A stretch of 64,000 bases of DNA from Pseudolachnospira sp051055405 (GTDB lineage: Bacteria; Bacillota; Clostridia; Lachnospirales; Lachnospiraceae): NCBI RefSeq assembly GCF_051055405.1, contig NZ_CP167068.1, forward strand, positions 620,001 through 684,000, written 5' to 3'. Numbering within the stretch: position 1 is the stretch's first letter; every line of letters begins with the position of its first letter. The notes under the pieces are model-generated. The model was not told the origin of the DNA, did no database searches, and was given only the letters and a program-made list of their open reading frames with translations. Made by a program: the position numbers and the translations under genes. Positions 50,546 to 59,079 of the stretch are shown one piece after another.

Positions 50546-51622
50546 ATGTCGAAAGTAATGATGAAAGGAAACGTTGCCGCGGCGGAAGCAGCAATTCGGG
50601 GCGGCGCCGAGTTCTTTGCCGGATATCCGATTACTCCTTCCACGGAAACGTTAGAAACACTGTCTCACAGGATGCCGGAGGAGGGAAGGGTGTTTATCCA
50701 GGCGGAGAATGAGATTGCCAGCATCAATATGGTCATTGGCGCGGCGGCTACCGGGGCGAGGGCTTTGGCAACTTCGTCCGGACCCGGCATGGCATTAAAG
50801 CAAGAGGGGTTTTCTTATGCGGCTAGAAATGATATTCCCTACGTGTGCATGAATGTACAGCGCTGGGGGATTGGTCTAGGGATGCTGGATTCCGGCCAGG
50901 TGGATTATCTGCGCGATACCAGAGCAGGCGGAAACGGCGATTATCGCCATATTGTCTATGCGCCCAATAGCATTCAGGAATTGGTGGACGATATGTATGA
51001 AGCATTCGACGTTTCCCAGAAATACCGGATGGGCGTGCTGGTCTTATCCGAGGGATATCTGGGACAGATGATGGAGCCGGTGGAATTGCCTCCCTACAAG
51101 GAGATAAAAAAGCCGGATTGGGGTCTGGACGGAACGGGAGAAGTCGGATTAAAACAGACTTGCGCTTGCTACAACGTTCCACTGGCTCATAAACTGCTTC
51201 CGAAACGCCAGGAGCGGCTGGCTCAGGTCTGCCGGGAGATGCAGCGGGTGGAAACCATTGCAGTAGAGGATGCGGATTATGTTTTCGTTGCTTTTGGACT
51301 CCCTTCCCGCGTGTGCGCGGATACCGTAAAGCGGCTGCGCAGTCAAGGCGAGAAGGTAGGATTGATTCGCCCGAAGATCGTTTTCCCTTATCCTTTCGAT
51401 GCGTTTCGGAAGGTAAATCCCCATGTGAAAGGCTTTATTTCGGTGGAAACCAATGACTACGGACAGATGGTGCAGGATGTGGCTTTGGCGGCCAAAAAGG
51501 AACTTCCGGAGCGGAATGTGCCGGTCTACTGCTATGCCTACAGCGTAGGGGTACCGCGGGTAGGAGAAGTGATCGATTTTTACCGCGGAGTCCTTAGCGG
51601 TGAGAAGAAGGAGGTATACTAA
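50546..51622 (+). CDS. 2-Oxoacid:ferredoxin oxidoreductase, alpha subunit
   Basis: A 358-residue alpha subunit of a KOR/VOR-type enzyme, which oxidatively decarboxylates 2-oxoacids to acyl-CoA with ferredoxin. It contains the pyrimidine-binding half: GNVAAAEAAIRGGAEFFAGYPITPSTE near residues 8-35, the conserved QAENEIASINMVIGAA, ATSSGPGMALKQEG, and a domain II (VFVAFGLPSRVCADTVKRLR). Relatives act on 2-oxoisovalerate or 2-oxoglutarate; the substrate here is undetermined. Its TAA overlaps the ATG of the beta subunit. Confidence 0.93.
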   Translation: MSKVMMKGNVAAAEAAIRGGAEFFAGYPITPSTETLETLSHRMPEEGRVFIQAENEIASINMVIGAAATGARALATSSGPGMALKQEGFSYAARNDIPYVCMNVQRWGIGLGMLDSGQVDYLRDTRAGGNGDYRHIVYAPNSIQELVDDMYEAFDVSQKYRMGVLVLSEGYLGQMMEPVELPPYKEIKKPDWGLDGTGEVGLKQTCACYNVPLAHKLLPKRQERLAQVCREMQRVETIAVEDADYVFVAFGLPSRVCADTVKRLRSQGEKVGLIRPKIVFPYPFDAFRKVNPHVKGFISVETNDYGQMVQDVALAAKKELPERNVPVYCYAYSVGVPRVGEVIDFYRGVLSGEKKEVY

Positions 51623-52377
51623 TGGCGAATGTAATCAAAGAAAAACCTTCGATTATCCACGGCCAGCACAAGTTCTGCGCGGGATGTTCCCATGGAATTT
51701 TTTACCGTCTCATCCAGGAATGCGTGGAGGAATTGGGATATGCGAAACGTCAGATTATTGCTTTGGGCGTGGGCTGCAGCAGCAATTTGATTTTAAACGA
51801 TGTTGACAACTCCGATAAGTTTCAGTGCGCCCACGGCCGGGCGGGAGCTACGGCTACCGGAATCAAAAGGATGCGGCCGGACGTGCTGGTAATGACTTAT
51901 CAGGGCGATGGGGACTGCGGGGTAATTGGTTTGGCGGAGACGTTAAACGCAGCCTATCGAAATGAAAAAATCACCTGCTTTACGGTGAACAATGCAAATT
52001 TTGGCATGACAGGCGGTCAGATGAGTTGGACCACTCTGCCGGGGCAGAAAACAACGACCTCCATTCATGGTCGGGAGTGCGAACAGAATGGATGGCCCTT
52101 ACATTTACCGGAGATGATCGCTGCCAACTTGAAACCAGCCTATGTTGCCAGATGTGCGGTGTATGATGCCAAGACGGTGGCGGAAGCCAAGCGTTACATC
52201 AAAAATGCCCTGGAAGCTCAGATCAATGGGGAGGGATATTCGATGGTAGAACTTTTGGGAGTATGCCCGACCAACTGGGGCATGTCGCCGTTAAAGGCTA
52301 CCGAATGGCTGAAAACAGAGTTACAAAAAGAGTATCCGTTGGGTGAGTTTAAGCGCCGCGATGGCCAGGATGCCTGA
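51622..52377 (+). CDS. 2-Oxoacid:ferredoxin oxidoreductase, beta (TPP-binding) subunit
   Basis: A 251-residue beta subunit carrying thiamine diphosphate. The TPP/Mg motif is GDGDCGVIGLAETLNAAYRN followed by ITCFTVNNANFGMTGGQ. The N-terminal HKFCAGCSHGIFYRLI holds a CxxC near residues 14-17, as in subunits of this class. It provides the decarboxylation active site with the alpha subunit. The start overlaps the alpha stop (TAATG) and the gamma gene follows after 14 bp. Confidence 0.94.
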   Translation: MANVIKEKPSIIHGQHKFCAGCSHGIFYRLIQECVEELGYAKRQIIALGVGCSSNLILNDVDNSDKFQCAHGRAGATATGIKRMRPDVLVMTYQGDGDCGVIGLAETLNAAYRNEKITCFTVNNANFGMTGGQMSWTTLPGQKTTTSIHGRECEQNGWPLHLPEMIAANLKPAYVARCAVYDAKTVAEAKRYIKNALEAQINGEGYSMVELLGVCPTNWGMSPLKATEWLKTELQKEYPLGEFKRRDGQDA

Positions 52378-52391
52378 GGCAGGAGGTAGCT

Positions 52392-52937
52392 ATGAAAGAA
52401 ATTATTTTTGCTGGATTTGGAGGACAGGGAGTATTGACCGGAGGGCTGGTGATTGCAGAAATGGCATCCCGGAAAGATCGAAGCGCTGTATGGATGCCTG
52501 CCTATGGCCCTACGATGCGAGGCGGAAAGGCCAATTGTGTGGTAAAATATGGGGAGACGGCTGAAGAGCAGGTCGGAAGTCCGATCATGGAGGAGGCGGA
52601 TATCCTTGTAGCCATGAATCAGCCTTCTTTGGATTACTTAGAATTTTGTAAGCCAGGGGTAACGATTTTTGCCAATATGCACAATATTTCCGCGGATTAC
52701 ATATTCCCGGAAGGCTCGAAGGTGGTTCGTCTGGACTGCGCCGAGCTGGCGGAGAAAGCGAAGAATCCCAAGGGACAAAGCCTTGTGATGGTAGGGGCCA
52801 TCATGCGGTACCTGCATTTGTTCGATGCAGACTTTGCCCGAACTTGTCTGGACGAGTTTTTTGCGAAGAAAGGCAAAAACGCCTATGCGGAAGCGAACCG
52901 GCGGGCGTTTGATGCGGGATATGAGGCGGCAGTATGA
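52392..52937 (+). CDS. 2-Oxoacid:ferredoxin oxidoreductase, gamma subunit
   Basis: A 181-residue gamma subunit of the POR/KOR family, the domain that binds coenzyme A. The N-terminal IIFAGFGGQGVLTGGLVIAEMA and MPAYGPTMRGGKANCVVKYG are diagnostic. It completes a four-subunit delta-alpha-beta-gamma enzyme encoded in that order. Its TGA overlaps the next ATG (ATGA), linking it to the acyl-CoA synthetase that uses its product. An AGGAGG site precedes the ATG. Confidence 0.93.
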   Translation: MKEIIFAGFGGQGVLTGGLVIAEMASRKDRSAVWMPAYGPTMRGGKANCVVKYGETAEEQVGSPIMEEADILVAMNQPSLDYLEFCKPGVTIFANMHNISADYIFPEGSKVVRLDCAELAEKAKNPKGQSLVMVGAIMRYLHLFDADFARTCLDEFFAKKGKNAYAEANRRAFDAGYEAAV

Positions 52938-55078
52938 ACCTGAAATCTTTGTTTTGCCCCGACAGCATTGCGGTGGTTGGAGCCAGCGACCGGCCAGGCA
53001 GCTTTGGATGCAACGCAGCCTTAAATAGCCTGAAGTCCCATACGGATCAGGTGTATTTTGTAAACCCGCGGAAAGAAGAACTGCATGGGAGAAAGGTCTA
53101 TCCTTCGTTGGGCGATTTACCGGAACCGGTGGATTGCGTGATGATTTGTACCCCCCAGAAAGCGGTGAATGGAATCTTACAGCAGGCGGCGGACCTGGGA
53201 GTAAAGTCCGCGGTGATTTTTGCCAGTGGTTTCTCCGAAGAACACACGGAAGAAGGAATCCATGCAGAGGAGGAGATGAAGGCGATCGCTGCGAAGGCGG
53301 GAATGGCAGTGCTGGGGCCGAACTGCGCGGGCCTTTTAAATAATGTAGACAAACGGAATCTGTGGGGGATGGCGTGCTCTTTTGATATGGAAACCCGCCG
53401 GACTGGCATCGGAGTTCTTGCCCAGAGCGGCTTTGTGGCCATGAGCGTCATGGGACATGTGGGCCTAAACTTGTCCTATGTGGTTTCCTCCGGGAACGGT
53501 AAGATTGTGATGCTGGAAGATTACCTGGACTATATGGTGAAGGATGATTCCGTGAAGGTCATCGCGCTTTATCTGGAAGGCGTGCGGGATTCTGTGAAGT
53601 TTACCCAAAGCTTAAAAGAAGCGGCGTTGAGGCGGAAACCCATCGTGGTGCTGAAGGCTGGAAAATCCGATCTGGGAGCGGAAGCAACCGCGTCCCACAC
53701 GGGAAATATGGCGGGAAGTTCCAAGGCCTATCAGGCGGTATTTCAAAAGTACGGCGTCATCGAAGTGGATTGTATGGAAGAATTGTTGTGCGTGGCGCAG
53801 ATGTTTTCGGTTCTTCACGACAGAATGCCCAAAAACAGCGGGATCTTCGGGCTCAATTCTTCCGGCGGAGCCAATGCCATCTGCGCGGATCTGTGCGATC
53901 TAAATGAAATCTGTCTGCCAAAGCTAACGGATGAGGAAAAAGAGGAAATACGGAACTATATTCCGTCCTTTGCCACTCCCGGAAATCCTTTGGACGTTAC
54001 GACCAATAGTTTCGGCGACGTGGAAAATACATACGGCCTTCTCTGTCTGCTGGAAAGGATGGATAAAATCGGCGGAGTCACCATTGGAAACAGTATTGAT
54101 ATTAAGGAAGGAAAAGTGTCGGTGGGAATCTGCGAGGCGCTTCTCGAAGCCCGCCGGCGGGGGCTGAAAAAGCCATATTTTATGGTGCCATCTGTGGAGG
54201 GAACTCCCAGCGCCCGGTACAAAGCGCTTTTGGAAGAAAACGGAATTGTGCTGATGTCCAGCGCCAAGACGGCTTACCGGTGTTTGTCCCTTTTCCTAGG
54301 ATTTTTGGAATATCATCCGGAGCGGCACAACTTAGATGGCATTGGCCGGGCGGTGGAACCCAGAGGCAAAAAAGTAGGCGCAATCACAGAGTATGAGGCG
54401 AAACAGCTCTTGAAACAGGCGGGAGTTCCGGTGGGGAATGAGATCGTTGTCCGCAGCGCGGAGGAGATGAAACATACGGCGGGTCTCTTTTCTTATCCGC
54501 TGGCCATGAAGGTCAGCTCCAGGGATATCCTTCATAAGACGGACTGCGGCGGCGTAAGGCTTTCGGTAAAGACGCCGGAGGAAGCGGAGCAGGCATTTTC
54601 CGAGATTTTAGAAGATTGCCGGGAGAACTGCCCGGACGCCGAGATCGACGGCGTTCTGGTGGGGAGCATGGCAAAGCCCGGAGTGGAAATTATTCTGGGT
54701 GTGAAAAATGACGCTCAGTTTGGGCCTCTGCTGCTGGTGGGCTTAGGCGGTGTCTTTGTGGAAGTATTCCGGGACGTGGCTCTGACGCCTTGCCCGGTCA
54801 GCCGGGAAGAGGCGTTGGATTTGCTGGGCAGTTTGAAGGCAAAACGTCTGTTGAATGGATACCGCGGCAGCGCGCCGAAAGATGTGGATGCCTTGGCGGA
54901 TTTGATTGTAAAGGTTTCCGAGTTTGCCGCTCAGGAAAAAGAGTTGCAGGAAATGGATTTGAATCCGGTTTTTGTCTATGACAAAGGCGAGGGCTTGCAG
55001 GTGGTGGACGCTTTGATGTTGACAAATTCCGATAGGGAATCAACGGTCCCCCTTGGCTCATGGCCCACAGGGGAATAA
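52934..55078 (+). CDS. NDP-forming acyl-CoA synthetase (fused alpha-beta, ACD type)
   Basis: A 714-residue fused ADP-forming acyl-CoA synthetase, which converts acyl-CoA, ADP and phosphate into the free acid, CoA and ATP. Domains in order are a CoA-binding Rossmann fold (SIAVVGASDRPGSFG, about residues 10-130), a ligase-CoA domain with the phosphorylated histidine in ASHTGNMAGS near residue 256, a second CoA-ligase domain, and a C-terminal ATP-grasp domain (from about residue 475, AITEYEAKQLLKQAGVPV). It overlaps the gamma-subunit gene by 4 bp. It would recover ATP from acyl-CoA made by that enzyme, a route best known from peptide-fermenting archaea. Confidence 0.9.
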   Translation: MNLKSLFCPDSIAVVGASDRPGSFGCNAALNSLKSHTDQVYFVNPRKEELHGRKVYPSLGDLPEPVDCVMICTPQKAVNGILQQAADLGVKSAVIFASGFSEEHTEEGIHAEEEMKAIAAKAGMAVLGPNCAGLLNNVDKRNLWGMACSFDMETRRTGIGVLAQSGFVAMSVMGHVGLNLSYVVSSGNGKIVMLEDYLDYMVKDDSVKVIALYLEGVRDSVKFTQSLKEAALRRKPIVVLKAGKSDLGAEATASHTGNMAGSSKAYQAVFQKYGVIEVDCMEELLCVAQMFSVLHDRMPKNSGIFGLNSSGGANAICADLCDLNEICLPKLTDEEKEEIRNYIPSFATPGNPLDVTTNSFGDVENTYGLLCLLERMDKIGGVTIGNSIDIKEGKVSVGICEALLEARRRGLKKPYFMVPSVEGTPSARYKALLEENGIVLMSSAKTAYRCLSLFLGFLEYHPERHNLDGIGRAVEPRGKKVGAITEYEAKQLLKQAGVPVGNEIVVRSAEEMKHTAGLFSYPLAMKVSSRDILHKTDCGGVRLSVKTPEEAEQAFSEILEDCRENCPDAEIDGVLVGSMAKPGVEIILGVKNDAQFGPLLLVGLGGVFVEVFRDVALTPCPVSREEALDLLGSLKAKRLLNGYRGSAPKDVDALADLIVKVSEFAAQEKELQEMDLNPVFVYDKGEGLQVVDALMLTNSDRESTVPLGSWPTGE

Positions 55079-55096
55079 ATGGAAGGAGGTATGTTT

Positions 55097-56290
55097 ATGG
55101 AGTATCAATATGCGAATCGAATGGAGATTTTTGGGCTTTCGCCGATTCGGGAGGTTTTGAAGCTGGCGGCGGATCCTTCCTACATTTCTTTGGCGGCAGG
55201 CAGCCCGTCTCCGGCTTCCTATCCGGTTAAGGAAATGAAGGAAATTATGGATCGGCTGATGGAAGAGCAGCCCGTCCGCATGCTGCAATATGGTGTCAGC
55301 GAGGGATATGCTCCTTTGCAGAAAGCACTCAAAGACCGGATGCGGGAAAAATATCAAACGGGTACGGATGAGGACAGAATTTTGATTACTTCCGGTGCTC
55401 AGCAGGGCATCGAATCCTTTGCGAAGGCATTTTTGAATGAAGGGGATGGGGTGATCTGTGAAGACCCCAGCTTTATCAGCGCTTTAAATGCGATCCGCTG
55501 CTATAACGGCGCCCGCCTGATTGGCATTCCGGTGGACGACGACGGGATGCGCATCGATTTATTGGAAGAGGCGCTGAAGCGGGAAAAGAATATCAAGTTT
55601 ATCTATACCATCAACACGTTCCAGAATCCTACCGGCGTGACGATGCCGTTGGAGCGCAGAAAACAGATGCTGGAGCTGGCAAAGAAGTATCATGTCATGA
55701 TCCTGGAGGATGCTCCCTACTTTGAACTGCGCTACTCCGGTGAATATGTTCCTACCTTAAAAAGCATGGATACGGACGGCATCGTCGCCTTTGTCGGCTC
55801 TCTCTCCAAAATTATCGCGCCTGGCATCCGCGTTGGTTTCCTGATGGCGCCCCAGTCTGTAATCAAAAAGGTGACCAAGAGCAAACAGATCGGGGATGTG
55901 CATACCAGCACCTTGATGCAGGCGATGAGCTGTGAGTTTCTGACCAAATATGATGTGGATGCCCATATCGACCGAATCTGTAAGATGTACCGGGAGAGCC
56001 GTGACGTGATGCTGGAGGCCCTCAGCGATATCGACGAGCGCGTTCGCTATACTCGTCCCGACGGCGGCTTGTTCTTGTGGGCAGAGATGCCGGAGGGTTA
56101 CAGCGCGGAGGAATTACAGGACCGGATGCTGGAAAAAGGAAAGGTGCTGATGATTACCGGCCCTGCCTTTGCGGCGACGCCGGGACGTTTTACCAACTGC
56201 TTCCGTTTGAATTTCTCTATGCCAACTCATGAAAACATTCGGAGAGGCGTGGATGTTTTGAAGGAGTGCGTGAAAGAATATCTTCGGTAA
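55097..56290 (+). CDS. PLP-dependent aminotransferase, class I/II
   Basis: A 397-residue fold-type I aminotransferase of the LysN/2-aminoadipate group. The PLP lysine is in VGSLSKIIAPGIRVGF near residue 235, with NTFQNPTGVTMP and the DAPYFELRY aspartate. It interconverts an amino acid with its 2-oxoacid; branched-chain or aromatic substrates are likely in this group. I start it at the ATG 55097, seven bases past AAGGAGG; ATGs at 55079 and 55091 are less well placed. It ends the oxidoreductase operon and can supply its 2-oxoacid substrate. Confidence 0.9.
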   Translation: MEYQYANRMEIFGLSPIREVLKLAADPSYISLAAGSPSPASYPVKEMKEIMDRLMEEQPVRMLQYGVSEGYAPLQKALKDRMREKYQTGTDEDRILITSGAQQGIESFAKAFLNEGDGVICEDPSFISALNAIRCYNGARLIGIPVDDDGMRIDLLEEALKREKNIKFIYTINTFQNPTGVTMPLERRKQMLELAKKYHVMILEDAPYFELRYSGEYVPTLKSMDTDGIVAFVGSLSKIIAPGIRVGFLMAPQSVIKKVTKSKQIGDVHTSTLMQAMSCEFLTKYDVDAHIDRICKMYRESRDVMLEALSDIDERVRYTRPDGGLFLWAEMPEGYSAEELQDRMLEKGKVLMITGPAFAATPGRFTNCFRLNFSMPTHENIRRGVDVLKECVKEYLR

Positions 56291-56308
56291 AGAAAGGAAA
56301 TAAAAAGG

Positions 56309-56353
56309 CTGCTGTAAAAGCGGGGAAATCCTCTGCTTTTGCAGCAGTTTTTT
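56309..56353 (+). terminator. Terminator of the oxidoreductase operon
   Basis: A 13-bp stem with one G-U-type pair (56309-56321 with 56335-56347) followed by TTTTTT. Confidence 0.9.
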
Positions 56354-56404
56354 GAACAAAAAGACTGGATTGTCAACGGAAAGTATACGATGCGAGGAAT
56401 ATTC

Positions 56405-56434
56405 TTGACTGGAAATGAGAGGAAGTGCTATATT
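56405..56434 (+). promoter_or_regulatory. Promoter of the lipoprotein gene
   Basis: TTGACT (56405-56410), an 18-bp spacer and TATATT (56429-56434), about 70 bp before the start. A short imperfect hairpin, CCTTCCAT with ATGGTAGG, lies in the leader. Confidence 0.55.
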
Positions 56435-56505
56435 TAGAAATACCTTCCATTAATAAAAGATGGTAGGAAAAGAAAAAAGCAGATACGCCAAGGGTGAACG
56501 TCAGG

Positions 56506-56979
56506 ATGAAAAAGCGACAATGGTATATAACGGTGGGAATGATATTCGGAACTTTGATTTTATCCGGCTGTTTTGCAGCACAGGAGGAATCGAATTTGCC
56601 GATGGTCAATACTACGACAACTGCCAGTCAGACGAAGGCGGAGATACCTAGCTCATCGGAAGAGACAGGTACGCCGGCATCTTCAAAAGAGACGACTTTG
56701 GCGATGGAACAAAAGATCGTGAAAGCATATATCCTTGAGGTTGGAGAAGATATACTTTATGTGGATCTGGAAAATCCGGGAGCGCGTACCTTTGAAGGGG
56801 AGGGCGAGGACCGGAAGGTTGCCTTTGACGTGGGAACCGCCGCCTTTCTTGCTCCGGTAAACGGCGCGGTGGGCGAATCGGTGGAGATTACCTATTATGA
56901 GGAAGATGGGAAAAACATTGCGCTGCGGATCAGCGGAGACGGAGTGATTTTAGAGCCGCTTTATTCCAGTGGGCAATGA
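56506..56979 (+). CDS. Small predicted lipoprotein
   Basis: A 157-residue exported protein. The start MKKRQWYITVGMIFGTLILSGC is a signal peptide ending in a lipobox, LSGC, with the cysteine near residue 22 to be lipidated. A Ser/Thr/Glu-rich linker (about residues 25-65) follows, then a small beta-rich domain (KIVKAYILEVGEDILYVDLENP to the end). I do not recognise a named family; the C-terminal part looks like an OB- or SH3-like fold and is not catalytic in any obvious way. Start: ATG at 56506 behind AAGGGTG; a GTG at 56494 would overlap that site. Confidence 0.75.
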   Translation: MKKRQWYITVGMIFGTLILSGCFAAQEESNLPMVNTTTTASQTKAEIPSSSEETGTPASSKETTLAMEQKIVKAYILEVGEDILYVDLENPGARTFEGEGEDRKVAFDVGTAAFLAPVNGAVGESVEITYYEEDGKNIALRISGDGVILEPLYSSGQ

Positions 56980-57002
56980 GCCTGATATCGTTGAAATTTT
57001 AT

Positions 57003-57075
57003 AAAGAGAGCACTACGCCATGGTGAACTGCTTCCCGTCAAGTAGTTCATGGAATAGCGTAGCGCTCTCTTTTTT
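57003..57075. terminator. Bidirectional terminator between the lipoprotein and MATE genes
   Basis: AAAGAGAGC-x-CTACGC on the left pairs with its complement on the right (outer stem 57003-57011 with 57064-57072, one mismatch further in), with an inner CATG..GAACT pairing. Runs of A and T flank the stem. Confidence 0.8.
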
Positions 57076-57079
57076 GATA

Positions 57080-58411
57080 TCACATATAGTGGTATTCCCT
57101 TCTTTTGGCAAAGAGAAAAGCAAACGACAGGAAAAAGGCGCAAACCTCCGCCACGGCAATGGCCCACCAGATTCCGTCAAGACCAAAAATCATTGGCAAA
57201 ATGAGAACGGAAAGCATCTGGAACACAAGCGTCCGCAGAAACGAAATGGCAGCGGAAACACCGCCATTATTGAGGGCGGTAAAAAACGAAGATGTAAAAA
57301 TATTGATTCCTGTCAGGAGAAACGCGAAGGAAAAAATCTGAAACGCATGTCTGGTCATTTCAAAAAGCTCCGGGTCGTATCCCACAAATATCTGAGCCAG
57401 GGGAGAAGCTAGAATTTTGGCCAGAATCATCATGGTAACACCCGCTGTCCCTGTTAATAAAAGGCTTTTGCGCAGCATATTTTTTAGTTCGTTGAAGTTC
57501 CCGGCGCCATAATGGTATCCGACGATGGGAGCGGTTCCAATGGTATATCCGATGAAAACGGCAATGAAAATAAACTGAATGTACATCAAAACACCATAAG
57601 CGGCAACGCCGTTTTCACCGGCGAATCGCAGCAGCTGAACGTTATAAAGCATACTGACCAAGGAACCGGACACGCTGCTCATCAATTCGGAAGAACCATT
57701 GGCGCAAGCCTTTAAGAGGATTTTTCCTTCCAACCTGGTTTTGGTCAGCCGCAAAAGGCTGGTATTTGGGCGCAGAAAATAGATCAGCGGCAAAAGCCCG
57801 CCGATACATTCGCTGAGTCCGGTTGCAAAGGCAGCGCCTGCAACGCCCCAGCGGAAAACAGCGACGAAAAGAGCGTCCAGCGCCATATTGGCAACACCGG
57901 CCACAACCGTAGCGAGCAGCCCAAGTTTGGGCTTTTCCGCCGTGGTCAGGAAAGTTTGGAAGACATTTTGCAGCATAAAGGCGGTGTTAAATGCCAGGAC
58001 GATCCTACCGTAGAGCACACAATCCTCGATCATCACCTCGGTAGCTCCCAGAAAATAGGCGATGGGGCGCATAAAAAAAATACCGAGGGAGGACAGAGTA
58101 ATCCCGCAGATCAAGGTAAGCCCAATCATCATGGTAAAATAGCGGTTGGCCTTTTCTGGTTCTTTTTCTCCGAGGGTTTTGGCGACCAGCGCGCTGCCGC
58201 CTGTGCCGATCATAAAGCCCACTCCTCCCAGTATCATGATAAAAGGCATCACCAAATTTACCGCGGCAAAAGGAATTTTGCCGACAAAGTTGGAGACAAA
58301 CAGCCCGTCGATGACGCCGTAGATGGAAGTAAAGATCATCATAATGATGGGTGGAAAACAAAAACGTAACAGTCTTTTATAAGTAAAGTGATCGGATAAT
58401 TGGATATTCAT
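57080..58411 (-). CDS. MATE-family multidrug efflux transporter
   Basis: A 443-residue MATE (MatE) antiporter with 12 helices in two similar halves; the family segments DGLFVSNFVGKIPFAAVNLVMP, MIGTGGSALVAKTLGE, and GTAPIVGYHYGAGNFNELKNMLRKSLL are clear. It exports cationic drugs or metabolites in exchange for sodium or protons. The ATG at 58411 follows AAAGGA; longer in-frame extensions reach into the marR gene and lack support. It lies 14 bp behind marR in one unit, so its expression is probably set by that repressor. Confidence 0.92.
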   Translation of the reverse strand: MNIQLSDHFTYKRLLRFCFPPIIMMIFTSIYGVIDGLFVSNFVGKIPFAAVNLVMPFIMILGGVGFMIGTGGSALVAKTLGEKEPEKANRYFTMMIGLTLICGITLSSLGIFFMRPIAYFLGATEVMIEDCVLYGRIVLAFNTAFMLQNVFQTFLTTAEKPKLGLLATVVAGVANMALDALFVAVFRWGVAGAAFATGLSECIGGLLPLIYFLRPNTSLLRLTKTRLEGKILLKACANGSSELMSSVSGSLVSMLYNVQLLRFAGENGVAAYGVLMYIQFIFIAVFIGYTIGTAPIVGYHYGAGNFNELKNMLRKSLLLTGTAGVTMMILAKILASPLAQIFVGYDPELFEMTRHAFQIFSFAFLLTGINIFTSSFFTALNNGGVSAAISFLRTLVFQMLSVLILPMIFGLDGIWWAIAVAEVCAFFLSFAFLFAKRREYHYM

Positions 58412-58425
58412 TTCTTTGATTCCTT

Positions 58426-58878
58426 TCAGGTCGAATCGGATTTGGGCATATTGGCTTTCAAAAGAGCCGTATATTTGCGGTAGAGTTGAAGGAAACGTTC
58501 GATTTCTTCTGCTGCTAAGCCGGCAAAAGCATCCTGTTCGGCGGCGATTACCCGGTCTACGGTCTTTTCCGCCAGCTGGATTCCTTTGGGCGTCAGACAC
58601 ACTTTCTTGCTGCGGCGGTCGCGCATCTCCTTTAGTTCAATACAGCCGTCCTGTTCCAGCTTTTTCAATGCGGAATTGATCGTTTGCTTCGGCAGGTAGG
58701 TCGATTCGCAAAGGGCGCTTTGGGTTAACTCCCCTTTGTCTTCCCGGAGGGCGTAAAGAATCCAAAACGCACAGTCCGAAAGCCCCAGGGATTTGGCGGC
58801 GCTCCGGTAGAGATCGTCGTTTTCTTTGAAAATGCGGTTGTATTCTGATAAGTGTTTTCTGGTATCCTGCGTTTGCAT
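58426..58878 (-). CDS. MarR-family repressor
   Basis: A 150-residue winged-helix regulator. The DNA-binding core is about residues 35-105: LSDCAFWILYALREDKGELTQSALCESTYLPKQTINSALKKLEQDGCIELKEMRDRRSKKVCLTPKG, with the RDRRSKKV wing arginines. MarR proteins are dimers released by phenolic or drug ligands. Its own promoter carries two inverted copies of a 16-bp site. It is the first gene of a two-gene unit with the MATE pump, a common arrangement for drug-responsive efflux. Confidence 0.93.
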   Translation of the reverse strand: MQTQDTRKHLSEYNRIFKENDDLYRSAAKSLGLSDCAFWILYALREDKGELTQSALCESTYLPKQTINSALKKLEQDGCIELKEMRDRRSKKVCLTPKGIQLAEKTVDRVIAAEQDAFAGLAAEEIERFLQLYRKYTALLKANMPKSDST

Positions 58879-58897
58879 CGAACAAGCCCTCCTATTT

Positions 58898-58946
58898 ATC
58901 CGAAATCGGACTAATGAAGTATAGTACGATTTCGGACTTTTGTCAA
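58898..58946 (-). promoter_or_regulatory. marR promoter with two inverted operator copies
   Basis: On the minus strand a consensus TTGACA (complement 58941-58946), 17 bp, TATACT (complement 58918-58923). ATCCGAAATCGGACTA (58898-58913) and its inverted near copy (58922-58937) lie just past the start site and in the spacer. Sharing TCCGAAATCGNACTA, they look like autoregulatory MarR sites. Confidence 0.75.
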
Positions 58947-58977
58947 GAGGGAGTTTAAGAAAAATAGGAACTGCTAG

Positions 58978-59017
58978 AGGAATTTCCTATAGAATGAAAA
59001 CGCTCCCTTAAGGAGCG
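58978..59017 (-). terminator. Orphan leftward terminator with the recurrent GGAATTTCCTATAG motif
   Basis: On the minus strand CGCTCC (complement 59012-59017) pairs with 59001-59006, followed by TTTTCATTCTATAGGAAATTCC. No leftward gene ends here: marR starts further left and the YARHG gene runs right. It may be what remains of a lost gene. Confidence 0.55.
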
Positions 59018-59079
59018 CACTGCGGCGGAGAGGGACATACCTTCCATTGAAAAATTTTGAAAGGATGTAGGGCGCGTCT

